A DNA stretch of 64,000 nucleotides from DATAXP01 sp036272935 (GTDB taxonomy: Bacteria; Planctomycetota; Planctomycetia; Pirellulales; PNKZ01): contig DATAXP010000041.1 of assembly GCA_036272935.1 (NCBI GenBank), positions 1 through 64,000 on the forward strand, given 5' to 3'. Below are positions 10,228 to 18,270 of this stretch, one piece after another. Under the pieces are notes generated by a model that made no database searches, was not told the origin of the DNA, and worked only from the letters and a program-made list of their open reading frames with translations. Each line of letters begins with the position of its first letter. Position 1 is the first letter of the stretch. Made by a program: the position numbers and the translations under genes.

Positions 10228-10629
10228 TTATGTAGTAGAGGCCTGTGGCTGCACCCAGCGCATCAGGTCAAGTGCCTCAGCCAGGGCCGGATGCATAGTC
10301 AACCGAGCAGATTCCGCACGGTCGTCCTCGAGGTTTCCCGATGATAAAGTCATCCACCACATCGGCTCGCGCTTGCCGAGTTGGCTTTCAGGTGGAATAT
10401 GTCCGAGCTGGTCGGCCACCGCGTGTGCGAGCTTGCGGTAGTTCAAGGTTGCGAGGTTAGCCGTCTTGAGTCCCGCGCCCGTGGCGAGTTGAGCTGCCGT
10501 GGCCGTGTGCCCCGGCATGCCGTATTGCGTCGTCAACAACCTAACCCAGACGTCCCAGGCGGCATGGCTCGTTTCCGGCAGGTCACGAACGGTTAGCAAC
10601 GCTTGACGATACTCCAGCGCGGTGGTCAT
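10228..10629 (-). CDS. hypothetical protein (133 aa)
   Basis: The ATG at 10629 follows GAGGAA at good spacing. The product begins MTTALEYRQALLTVRDLPE. It then has a helix-turn-helix-like middle (TATAAQLATGAGLKTANLATLNYRKLAHAVADQLG, two helices with a GLK turn) and a Trp-rich segment EPMWWMTLSSG before an acidic tail. The pattern resembles small stand-alone proteins in other bacteria in which a winged-helix-like segment precedes a short beta region, but I cannot name the family. No signal peptide or membrane helix. It is transcribed in the same direction as the glucan synthase but 250 bases away, with no sign of coupling. Confidence 0.6.
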   Translation of the reverse strand: MTTALEYRQALLTVRDLPETSHAAWDVWVRLLTTQYGMPGHTATAAQLATGAGLKTANLATLNYRKLAHAVADQLGHIPPESQLGKREPMWWMTLSSGNLEDDRAESARLTMHPALAEALDLMRWVQPQASTT

Positions 10630-10691
10630 CGTGTTCCTCGAACTAAGCGACCGCGAAAAGTGGTTTCAACGCGAACCGTGCTACTGACCTG

Positions 10692-10898
10692 CTAGGTGTG
10701 AAGAACAAAATAATCGCCAACCTCCTTACCGCGATGGCGAGTATATCCGTTGCTTCTTAGCCAGTGTTCGCACGCCGATGCTGATACGCCAATGAATACA
10801 TCGCACAACCCATGAAAGACACCGAACCGCACGGGAAGGCCCTGCACATCGCCCAACTCAACCAGCTGCACCATCCGTGGCAGGGCCGAGTTATTCAT
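10692..10898 (-). CDS. uncertain small ORF (68 aa)
   Basis: An open frame whose likeliest start is the ATG of MNNSALPRMVQLVELGDV, giving 68 residues and ending KEVGDYFVLHT. The stretch VELGDVQGLPVRFGVFHGLCDVF reads like a small mixed alpha/beta protein. Ribosome-site support is weak (GGACGGA a few bases before the ATG) and no family is recognised. It could be a fragment of a larger gene. Confidence 0.25.
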   Translation of the reverse strand: MNNSALPRMVQLVELGDVQGLPVRFGVFHGLCDVFIGVSASACEHWLRSNGYTRHRGKEVGDYFVLHT

Positions 10899-10940
10899 CA
10901 GGGTCCGTCCGGATGCAAACATAAAGAGAAAAAATGCCAC

Positions 10941-11238
10941 GCCAAGGATGAACCTGGCGCGGCAGGAAGTCCAATGGCTCGTGTTACCGAGTCGGACTCA
11001 TGCAGCCTAGGCTCATTCGACGTTGGCCACAAGCTGTACGCTGATGAGCGGCAGCATTTGTAGAGAAGCGGTAACATTCGGAACCGAGGCAATCGAAGCC
11101 CTGCACGAGCCTGCTGGCAGCGCTGCTTTTGACGCACAACGAGCCATGAGGTAAACTACGGACAAGAGTAAGAGGCGGCGAGGAGCGACGCGTGCTTCGG
11201 CTGCGTCGGCTAAATTGCTTTGCCTTTAGCGGCCTTTC
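10941..11238. other. intergenic stretch without a recognised gene
   Basis: About 300 bases between the small minus-strand ORF and the mini-ORF downstream of the truncated esterase. Short frames exist on both strands but none has a ribosome site or protein-like composition. No clear terminator or repeat was seen. Confidence 0.4.
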
Positions 11239-11289
11239 CTAGTGCGCGTTCACGCGCTCGCCTTGCGAAGCGGTTCGAGTCGTAGTCAT
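11239..11289 (-). pseudogene. 16-codon mini-ORF with strong ribosome site (probable gene start remnant)
   Basis: Immediately downstream of the truncated esterase, AAGGAGA precedes an ATG at ideal spacing. The frame (MTTTRTASQGERVNAH) stops at TAG after 16 codons. A good initiation site leading into so short a frame suggests the 5' end of a gene whose body has been deleted or shifted, although a leader peptide is possible. No downstream gene on this strand is close enough to make attenuation likely. Confidence 0.35.
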
Positions 11290-11362
11290 AGCTTTCTCCT
11301 TCCCGTCTGGGGGTTGTGATGGTTGGTCTTAAAACGGGATCGTAAAGCAAGCCGAGGTCGAG

Positions 11363-12091
11363 TTATCGCAGACGCCTCTTGAGTTCCGCGCGCTCGTTCG
11401 GATCGGACGTGTAGCAGTCCCAGAACCACTGCATCATGTTCCTGGTCAAGAAGCGGCCTTCGGCAAACTCGTGATAGGACTGCGTGTCGAAGCAAGCGTC
11501 GGTCACGGGCCACATCAACGCCTGAAATCGAAGCTCCGGCCCGCCCTTGTTCTTGGCCATCAGCGCGACAACGGCCGCCATGTTGCCGCCGACGCTGTTG
11601 CCGACGACTGCCAGTCGCCGACCATCGAGATTGATCTCGCGACCAAATTCGGCGACCCACTTGGTTGCGGCGTACGCCTGGTTAATGGCGACGGGATAGT
11701 GCGCTTCAGGCGATGGCGTGTAGTTCACGAACACTGCGGTAGCTCCCGACTCGGCGACCAGGTCACGCACGAAGCGCTCGTGAGTCGGAAAGTCGCCCGG
11801 CACCCACCCGCCGCCGTGAAAAAACATAAAGGCGGGAATTGTCTTCTGCTCACCGGCTGGGCGGACGATCGTCAGATCAACGTGCTGACCATCCTCGTTG
11901 ATCGAAAGCTCCGACACTTGAGCCGGCGGCAGTTCAAGTTTCACCGACGCTTGCAGGCTCGTGAGCACTGCCCGAGCGTCGCGCGGAGCCAACTCCTCGA
12001 GCGGCTTGCCGCCTGCGGAATTCAACTTCTTCAAGAACGCCCGAACGCGATGGTCAATGGCAATGTCGATGGCTGGATCAACGCCTTGCAT
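11363..12091 (-). pseudogene. alpha/beta-hydrolase (HSL/Aes-type esterase), C-terminally truncated
   Basis: The 242-residue frame is the N-terminal two thirds of an acetyl-esterase/hormone-sensitive-lipase-type hydrolase. It shows the oxyanion motif HGGGW (about residue 91) and the nucleophile motif GNSVGG (about 165). Members usually run to 300-340 residues. The catalytic Asp and His, which lie in the last 80-100 residues, are absent; the frame ends YTSDPNERAELKRRLR. The beginning is sound: ATG at 12091 with GGAGG six bases upstream. Continuing on the same strand there is no recognisable hydrolase C-terminus, only the 16-codon mini-ORF. The gene is therefore probably dead, or an assembly join cuts it. 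The family call is secure; loss of activity is inferred from the missing residues. Confidence 0.75.
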
Positions 12092-12225
12092 GGCAACCTC
12101 CGTTACATTGTGGACGTCTCGTTCTCCTCTGCCCTACTGAGCGTAGCGGGTGGACAACCAACTTCAACGATTCGGCCGAGGTTAGGAATCTCGCAAAAGC
12201 CACGCACGACGCACCAGCGCAATGG

Positions 12226-12640
12226 ATGAAAACGCTTGTGGGTTTTGATCTAATGAGCGCCATGAGCGAAGGTTTGACCACCATCGCTGTCGGACGCTAT
12301 CTGGGCGAATTGGCGCGGCTGGATGGTCACGCTCCTGCCGAGCCAGTGATTCGGGCGCTGATCGAATCTTCAGTGAAGCGCCTGAACCTGTTGTGCCAGA
12401 CCTTGTCATTCAGGAGCTATCCGCGCCTTGCGCGTCCGCCGCCTAATTTGCAGGCCGACGAGCTGCTGAGCACTCGGAAGAGCGCTCTTGAGGGAAGGCC
12501 GATACGCTGAAGCCGAGGCATCACTTCGACGGTGCCTTGAACTGGTTGCGTCGGACGATCCAGAACGATCAGAGATTTCTGACCTCCTGCGCCGCTGCGA
12601 AGAGCTCAGAACTGCCGGTGCCAAGGCGTCGGCGGATTGA
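12226..12640 (+). pseudogene. fused remnants: ECF sigma factor N-terminus joined to a TPR C-terminus
   Basis: The first frame (12226-12510; start could also be ATG 12253) reads like region 1.2/2 of a planctomycete ECF-type sigma factor, with TTIAVGRYLGELARLDG and VKRLNLLCQTLSFRSYPRL followed by NLQADELLS. At about 12470 the homology switches frame and content. The sequence 12470-12640 reads ALGRALLREGRYAEAEASLR, a classic tetratricopeptide repeat, and ends in a natural stop after ELRTAGAKASAD. In planctomycetes such sigma factors often sit next to TPR-bearing Ser/Thr kinases. The simplest reading is that a deletion removed the rest of the sigma factor and all but the last TPR of a neighbouring protein. 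Neither piece can be functional. The sigma assignment is by pattern only. Confidence 0.55.
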
Positions 12641-12702
12641 CCAGGCGTGCTTCTGATCGCGCCGCGCCGGCGAACGTTTCTTGGGGCAGTATCCTGGAAG
12701 GG

Positions 12703-13290
12703 TCACGACGGCCATGCTCGCATTGCCAGTGTTGCAACACGGCGCAACTCCTTCTCTGGCGTTCCGCTGGCCGCCTGAACCGCCAGGCCGCCGAGGACCG
12801 TCGCGACGTATCGCGCAAGCGTCGCGCAATCGGTACCCTTCGGAAGGTCGCCATTGTCGACGGCACGCTCGAACCGCTTGCGGAATACGGCAACGGTTGA
12901 CTGCCGCAACTGGGCAAGTTCCCGGCGCACCGTCTCCGCCTCCTCTCCGCACGCAAGCGCCCCTGAGACAATGAGGCACCCGCGCGCTTTCTTTCGCTCC
13001 CGTTGCATGCGGATAAAGCCCGAAAAGATTGTCTCAACCGCACCGCGAGCGGTCGGCTCTTTCAACGCCTCGCTCAGGAACGACATGGGCCCCGTTTGGT
13101 AACGGTCGAGCGCCTTGCGGAATAGTTGCTCCTTGTTTCCGAAGGCGGCGTAAAGGCTCGGCCGGTTGATGCCCATGGCCTTGGTCAACTCCGGCAGCGT
13201 GGCACCCTGGTAGCCGCGCGCCCAAAACACTTCGAGCGCGCGGTCGAGCGCTACCTCCGCATCGAACTGTCGCATCCGCCCCGAAGGCAT
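12703..13290 (-). CDS. TetR-family transcriptional regulator
   Basis: A 195-residue repressor-type protein. The start is the ATG at 13290 (MPSGRMRQFDAEVALDRALE), preceded by CAGGGAGAGG; a longer frame upstream lacks support. The N-terminal helix-turn-helix is typical of TetR: ALEVFWARGYQGATLPEL, then MGINRPSLYAAFGNKEQLF. The C-terminus (GCLIVSGALACGEEAETV; TVLGGLAVQAASG) matches the ligand-binding domain of AcrR/YcdC-like members. It is divergent from the SDR gene, and the 110-base region between them holds an inverted repeat. It therefore probably represses itself and the oxidoreductase until an unknown small molecule binds. Confidence 0.9.
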   Translation of the reverse strand: MPSGRMRQFDAEVALDRALEVFWARGYQGATLPELTKAMGINRPSLYAAFGNKEQLFRKALDRYQTGPMSFLSEALKEPTARGAVETIFSGFIRMQRERKKARGCLIVSGALACGEEAETVRRELAQLRQSTVAVFRKRFERAVDNGDLPKGTDCATLARYVATVLGGLAVQAASGTPEKELRRVATLAMRAWPS

Positions 13291-13358
13291 GGCGGCCTCT
13301 CCCTGGAAAAAGATCTCTGTGGACCCTTGCCGAACCTGCCCCAATCTCTATAGTTCAT

Positions 13359-13374
13359 TGTACCAATCAGTACA
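13359..13374. promoter_or_regulatory. probable TetR operator (TGTAC N6 GTACA)
   Basis: A near-perfect palindrome, TGTACCAATCAGTACA, lies in the divergent promoter region between the TetR gene and the SDR gene, 27 bases before the SDR ATG. Spacing and symmetry are as expected for a TetR dimer site. Assignment to this regulator is inferred from position. Confidence 0.6.
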
Positions 13375-13400
13375 CAAAACTCAAGCAAGGAGGTTCAAGC

Positions 13401-14162
13401 ATGTCGCTCCCAGCCAAATCCGACGCGCAACTGGCAGGCAAGGTCGCGCTCGTCACCGGCGGTTCGCGCGGCATCGGCGCCGCGATCGCCAAGCGCCTGG
13501 CCGCGGACGGCGCCAGCGTCGCCGTCACCTACTCCAAGGGCGCCGACGCAGCCGCGGCCGTTGTCAAAGAGATTGAACGCGGAGGCGGAAAGGCGATCGC
13601 GATCCAGGCGGATGCCGCCGACGCCGATGCCGTCCGAAACGCCGTCGAAAGGACGGTCAAGACATTCGACCGGCTCGACGTGCTCGTGAACAACGCCGGG
13701 ACGGGCATTCCGAAACCGTTCGAGGAGGCGACCCTGGAAGAGATGGATCGCGTGATCGACATCAACATCCGCGGCGTGCTCGTGGCGACGCAGGCAGCGC
13801 TCAAGCACATGAAGCGCGGCGGTCGCATTATCATGATTGGTTCGGCCGTGGGTGAGCGTGTCGCGGCGCCCGATCTTGTACCCTACGCGGCCACGAAGGG
13901 AGCCGTGAAGATGTTTACCCAGGCGCTGGCTCGAGAGATCGGGAGCCGGGGCATTACGGTCAACAACGTGCAGCCGGGTCCGATCGATACGGAACTCAAT
14001 CCCGCCACGAGCGATTGGGCGATACCGCAGAAGGCCGCCACGGCACTCGACCGCTACGGGCACGTTGATGAGGTCGCGGCGATGGTGGCGTTCGTTGCCG
14101 GTCCGGAGTCGTCGTACGTGACAGGGGCGAATCTTACCGTGGATGGCGGAATGAACGCCTGA
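13401..14162 (+). CDS. SDR-family NAD(P)-dependent oxidoreductase
   Basis: A classical 253-residue short-chain dehydrogenase, probably a 3-oxoacyl-reductase-like enzyme. It has the nucleotide-binding motif TGGSRGIG (about residue 19), the NNAG motif (about 97), a catalytic Ser in IMIGSAVG, the active-site pair in PYAATKGAVK, and a C-terminal GANLTVDGGMNA. The ATG at 13401 has AAGGAGG nine bases upstream. The gene is divergent from a TetR regulator with a shared operator, a common arrangement for inducible detoxification reductases. Substrate unknown. It is separated from the GH63-like gene by about 540 bases, so the two are not likely to be co-transcribed. Confidence 0.92.
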   Translation: MSLPAKSDAQLAGKVALVTGGSRGIGAAIAKRLAADGASVAVTYSKGADAAAAVVKEIERGGGKAIAIQADAADADAVRNAVERTVKTFDRLDVLVNNAGTGIPKPFEEATLEEMDRVIDINIRGVLVATQAALKHMKRGGRIIMIGSAVGERVAAPDLVPYAATKGAVKMFTQALAREIGSRGITVNNVQPGPIDTELNPATSDWAIPQKAATALDRYGHVDEVAAMVAFVAGPESSYVTGANLTVDGGMNA

Positions 14163-14698
14163 CCGCACGACGGCAAGGTCGCCGCCATTTGGTTCAACGC
14201 GCAAGACGCGTCGACTGCGGGAGGTGTCCGCACCGCCCGACCCCGATTCGTAACTTCGTATCCGCCACGCGAGGGTGAGCTCGAAGAGTTGGTCGGAGGG
14301 CGGCTTTCGCCCACCCATGAAGCACCGTAGCCCCTCGGCTGCATTCCGCCCGCAGACGCGTGCGTTCGGTGGTTGAGGATCAGCGTAGCCGCCTCTGCCG
14401 CATTGAGCAGGACGTTGCGGACGGTACGCCGGTAGGGCAGTGTCGCAACAGGCACGGTCAACCTCCTGAAACAGGAGCTGGGGTCGTCAACACGCGAACA
14501 GCCTAGAGAAGCCGCTTCCAGCGGGCTCGGATCAGACCGTGGCGTGCCACGAGCTTGTCTGGCGTGGATTCGCAGAGCGATGCGTGCGTCCGACACATCG
14601 ATTGCCGACGTTCTCGGTCCTTTGACAACCGCCCTTCGTTCGTGTTGACTGGCGCCGACGTTACACTTTCTGGAAAGGCGTGCAGGGGAGCTGCGAAC
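14163..14698. other. intergenic stretch, one weak minus-strand ORF
   Basis: On the minus strand AGGAGG lies just before a GTG at 14455, opening a frame of about 133 codons (MPVATLPYRRTVRNVLLNA...) that runs antisense into the end of the SDR gene. The first 25 residues are protein-like but the remainder is low-complexity Ser/Pro/Arg and matches nothing I know. I would not call it a gene. CCTCCTGTTTCAGGAGG-like symmetry around 14462-14480 could form a small hairpin. Confidence 0.35.
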
Positions 14699-17368
14699 AT
14701 GAACGACGATCGAACGCCTAACGCTGAGGCGCGGCGCTTGCACGAGGACATCGGTCGCGGCAAGAACTGGAAGCGGTGGGGGCCGTACCTCTCGGAGCGG
14801 CAGTGGGCTACCGTCCGAGAAGACTACTCGGCCGACAATTCCAACTGGGCATCCTTCCCGTACGAGCACTCGCTCGCCCGGGCCTACCGCTGGGGCGAGG
14901 ACGGCCTGCTCGGCATTTGCGACCGCGAGTGCCGGCTCTGTTTTGCGCCAGTGCTGTGGAACGGGAACGACCCGCACCTGAAGGAGCGGTTGTTCGGGCT
15001 CACCAATCCCGAAGGGAATCACAGCGAGGACGTCAAAGAGGTCTACTTCTACCTCGACGACGTGCCGACGCACTCGTACCTGAAGGGCCTTTACAAGTAC
15101 CCGCAGCGCCAGTTCCCGTACCAGAAGCTCCGCGACGAGAACCGTCGCCGCGGGCGGGGTGAGCCCGAATACGAACTGACCGACACCGAAGCGTTCGACG
15201 GCAACCAGTACTGGGACGTGTTCGCCGAGTACGCCAAGGCATCGCCGGACGACCTGCTCATCAAACTAACGGTGGCCAACCGTGGGCCCAAGCCGTCCCG
15301 GTTGCACCTGCTGCCAAGCCTCTGGTTCCGCAACACCTGGAGTTGGGGCGCGCGGTACGACGAGGGGAAGTGGGCGAAGCCGCGGCTAGCACTGCTTGAC
15401 GGTGACCTGCTGGCCGACCATGAAACGCTCGGACGATTCCGCCTCGTCGCCGACCCGCCGCCAGCGGAGTGGGTGTTCACCGAGAACGAGACGAACCCGC
15501 AGGTGTTTGGCGAGCCGGCCAACGGCGGACACTACAAGGATGCCTTTCACCGGTACGTTGTCGAGGGTGACACCGCGGCCGTGGCCCGGGACACTGGCAC
15601 AAAGGCCGCCGCGGTATACACCTTCGAGGTGCCGGGCGGCGCCGAGGTAGCGGTGCGGCTGCGGCTCTCGGCCGAAGGCAAGGCGAAGCCGGACCCACTG
15701 GCCGACTTCGACCAAATACTTGCCGACCGCCATCGCGAGGCCGACGAGTTTTATGCCTCGGTGATCCCGACCGGGGCTTCGGACGAGGAGCGGCGGGTCA
15801 GCCGACAAGCGTATGCCGGGCTGCTCTGGAGCGAGCAGTTCTACCACTACGTGGTCCCCGACTGGGTCGACGGGGACAGCAAGCACACGAATCCGCCGGA
15901 GGTCCGCGACCACCGCATCAACCGTGACTGGCCGCATCTGTTCAGCCGGGACGTGCTCAGCGTCCCCGACAAGTGGGAATACCCGGCGTTCTTCGCTTGG
16001 GACCTTGCCTTCCACATGGTGCCGATGGCCCGCATTGACCCGGCCTTCGCCAAGCAGCAGCTCCTCTTGTTGCTCCGCGAGTGGTACTTGCATCCGAGCG
16101 GCCAGCTCCCCGCGTTCGAGTATGACCTGTCGAACGTGAACCCGCCGGTGCACGCCTGGGCTTGCTGGCAGGTGTACCGAGCTGACGGGAAGCGGGACGT
16201 GGCCTTTCTGGAGCGAGCGTTCCAGAAGTTGTTGATGAACTTCACTTGGTGGGTCAACCGCAAGGACCCGCAAGGCCGCGGCGTATTCGCCGGCGGGTTC
16301 CTCGGGATGGACAACCTCGGCGTGTTCGACCGATCGCGGCCGTTGCCGGTCGGACAGGAACTTGAGCAGGCCGATGGCACCGCATGGATGGGGTTCTACT
16401 GCACGCAGATGCTCGAGATCGCGTTGGAACTGGCCCTGCACGACCGGGCGTACGAGGACATCGCCAGCAAGTTCTTCGAGCACTTCGTGCGGATCGCCGA
16501 CGCGCTAAACAACCTCGGCGGGCGCGGATTGTGGGACGAGGCCGACGGATTCTACTACGACCAACTTCTGCTCGACGGCCAGTCCGTACCGCTGAAACTC
16601 CGCGGAATGATGGGGATCATCCCTTTGCTGGCCGTCCACATCCTCGACGAACAGGTGATCCATGAAAACCTGCCGGAGTTCCAGAAGCGGGCAATCTGGT
16701 TCCGGGATAATCGGAAGGATTTGCTTAAGCACGTCTCGGCGCTCGAGGTTCGCGGAGAGGAGGGGCGCCGCCACTTTCTGCTGGCTCTGCCGACCCGCGA
16801 GCGGCTGACCCGGGTGCTCAGCTACCTGCTCGACGAGCACGAGTTTCTGTCACCGTTCGGAGTGCGGTCGCTATCCAAAGCGTATGAGAAAAATCCCTAC
16901 ACGTTCTCAGCCGGCGGCCAGACGTTCGCCGTCCGGTACGTGCCCGGAGACATGGACACAGCCGACTTCGGCGGGAACTCGAACTGGCGGGGGCCGGTGT
17001 GGATGCCGGTCAACTTCCTTCTGATCGAGTCGCTGCGAAAGTACCACCGGTTCTACGGCGACTCGTTCACCGTGGAGTGCCCAACCGGCAGTGGCTGCCG
17101 GGCGACGCTCGACGAAGTGGCCGACGAGTTGGGCCAGCGGCTGGCCTCATTGTTCCTGTCGGTCGATGGCCGGACACGGCCATGCCACGGCAGCTTCGGG
17201 CGGTTCGCCGACAATCCGCACTGGCGGGACCACGTGCTGTTCTTCGAGTACTTCGACGGAGACACCGGGCGGGGGCTGGGAGCGAGCCACCAAACCGGAT
17301 GGACGGCGCTGGTCGCCACCCTCATCGAGCAGTGTTCCCGACCGACAGCCCAGGAACAGGTCTCTTGA
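14699..17368 (+). CDS. GH63-like glucosidase (889 aa)
   Basis: A large cytoplasmic glycoside hydrolase of the GH63/mannosylglycerate-hydrolase-like group, which release glucose from short alpha-glucosides or glucosyl-glycerate-type solutes. The true start is the ATG at 14699 (MNDDRTPNAEARRLHED) with GGGGAG nine bases upstream; the longer frame before it has no ribosome site. Recognisable parts are the N-terminal beta-domain (WKRWGPYLSERQW; SWASFPYEHS-type segment; GIYDRE-like GICDREC) and an (alpha/alpha)6 catalytic domain with FFAWDLAFHMVPMAR (about residue 440), GGFLGMDNLGVFDRS (about 530) and FGGNSNWRGPVWMPVN (about 760). There is no signal peptide. It is monocistronic in this window. Substrate is inferred from the family only. 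Confidence 0.85.
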   Translation: MNDDRTPNAEARRLHEDIGRGKNWKRWGPYLSERQWATVREDYSADNSNWASFPYEHSLARAYRWGEDGLLGICDRECRLCFAPVLWNGNDPHLKERLFGLTNPEGNHSEDVKEVYFYLDDVPTHSYLKGLYKYPQRQFPYQKLRDENRRRGRGEPEYELTDTEAFDGNQYWDVFAEYAKASPDDLLIKLTVANRGPKPSRLHLLPSLWFRNTWSWGARYDEGKWAKPRLALLDGDLLADHETLGRFRLVADPPPAEWVFTENETNPQVFGEPANGGHYKDAFHRYVVEGDTAAVARDTGTKAAAVYTFEVPGGAEVAVRLRLSAEGKAKPDPLADFDQILADRHREADEFYASVIPTGASDEERRVSRQAYAGLLWSEQFYHYVVPDWVDGDSKHTNPPEVRDHRINRDWPHLFSRDVLSVPDKWEYPAFFAWDLAFHMVPMARIDPAFAKQQLLLLLREWYLHPSGQLPAFEYDLSNVNPPVHAWACWQVYRADGKRDVAFLERAFQKLLMNFTWWVNRKDPQGRGVFAGGFLGMDNLGVFDRSRPLPVGQELEQADGTAWMGFYCTQMLEIALELALHDRAYEDIASKFFEHFVRIADALNNLGGRGLWDEADGFYYDQLLLDGQSVPLKLRGMMGIIPLLAVHILDEQVIHENLPEFQKRAIWFRDNRKDLLKHVSALEVRGEEGRRHFLLALPTRERLTRVLSYLLDEHEFLSPFGVRSLSKAYEKNPYTFSAGGQTFAVRYVPGDMDTADFGGNSNWRGPVWMPVNFLLIESLRKYHRFYGDSFTVECPTGSGCRATLDEVADELGQRLASLFLSVDGRTRPCHGSFGRFADNPHWRDHVLFFEYFDGDTGRGLGASHQTGWTALVATLIEQCSRPTAQEQVS

Positions 17369-17481
17369 ATCCGGGTGGATGCGGCTCCGGCATCAATGGC
17401 AATAGTTATCGATCTAAGAACTAAAGCGAGAGATACGAGCTACGCCGCATCGTATCAGCGTTGAATGCAGCTATTCTAGCT

Positions 17482-18253
17482 TTAGGGTCCGATTCCTTCG
17501 CCGCCGTCGACAACGACCGTCGCTCCTTGCACCATATCGGCACCGGGGCCAGCAAGAACGCTGACGACTGCCGCCACGTCATTCGGCAGGAGCGGACGGC
17601 CGCCGACCATCATGCGGTGACGCGCGGCGTCGAAGATTTGCTCGGCGCCAGGAAGGCGGCGCGTGGAATCGGTTTCGACCACACCGGCTAGGACCGTGTT
17701 GAAGTTGATCCCCTCGTTGCTCAGTTCCAGGGCAAACTGCCGAATCAGCGCCTCAAGCGCCGCCTTGCTCGCACCGATCGAGCCGTACAACGGCAGCGCC
17801 CGATGCGAGCCGTGGCTCGAAATCGCGATCACCTTCGCTCGACCTTCCTGGCGTCGCAGCAATGGCAGAGCCGACTGCACCAGGATCATCAATGCCCGGG
17901 CGTTGGTGTGCATGGCGGCGTCGAAATGACCGTCGCTGTTGGCGCTCAACGGGCGAAAGCCGCCGCTAGCCGCATTGCTGACGACCACGTCGAGCCGGCC
18001 GAACTCGTTGGTCACGAATTCCATCATCGCCTCGACGTCCTCGCGCTGACTAACGTCAGCCTTCGCCACTCCGGCGCCTGCCGAGCGAACCGACTCGGCC
18101 GGCCACCTCGGTCGCCGCGCTCTTGGAGGTCATGTAATTGACGATCACATCGGCGCCGAGGCCGGCAAGTTGCTCGCCGCAGGCGCGGCCGATGCCGCGC
18201 GACGAGCCGGTGACCAGTGCGACCTTTCCCGACAGCGGCAATGCGATGGGCAT
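17482..18253 (-). pseudogene. SDR oxidoreductase (FabL/enoyl-ACP-reductase-like), frameshifted
   Basis: The gene starts at ATG 18253 (MPIALPLSGKVALVTGSSRG), 17 bases after the stop of the ACP-KR-DH synthase gene on the same strand, so it belongs to that operon. After about 60 residues (SKSAATEVAGRVGSLGRR) the reading passes into another frame at about 18071. It then continues perfectly as VAKADVSQREDVEAMMEFV, SNAASGG, the active-site segment YGSIGASKAALE and GATVVVDGGEGIGP. One extra or two missing bases explain it. If translated, it would reduce an acyl intermediate made by the adjacent synthase. The break may be a sequencing error or a true mutation. Its neighbours in this locus are also damaged, which favours decay. 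Confidence 0.8.
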
Positions 18254-18270
18254 TGGATTATCGAACGTTG

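Noticed and set aside
14054..15073. A minus-strand frame covering the intergenic region and the start of the GH63-like gene
   Set aside because: Antisense to two well-supported genes. Only a weak GTG start with AGGAGG at 14455 could be real, and its product resembles nothing.
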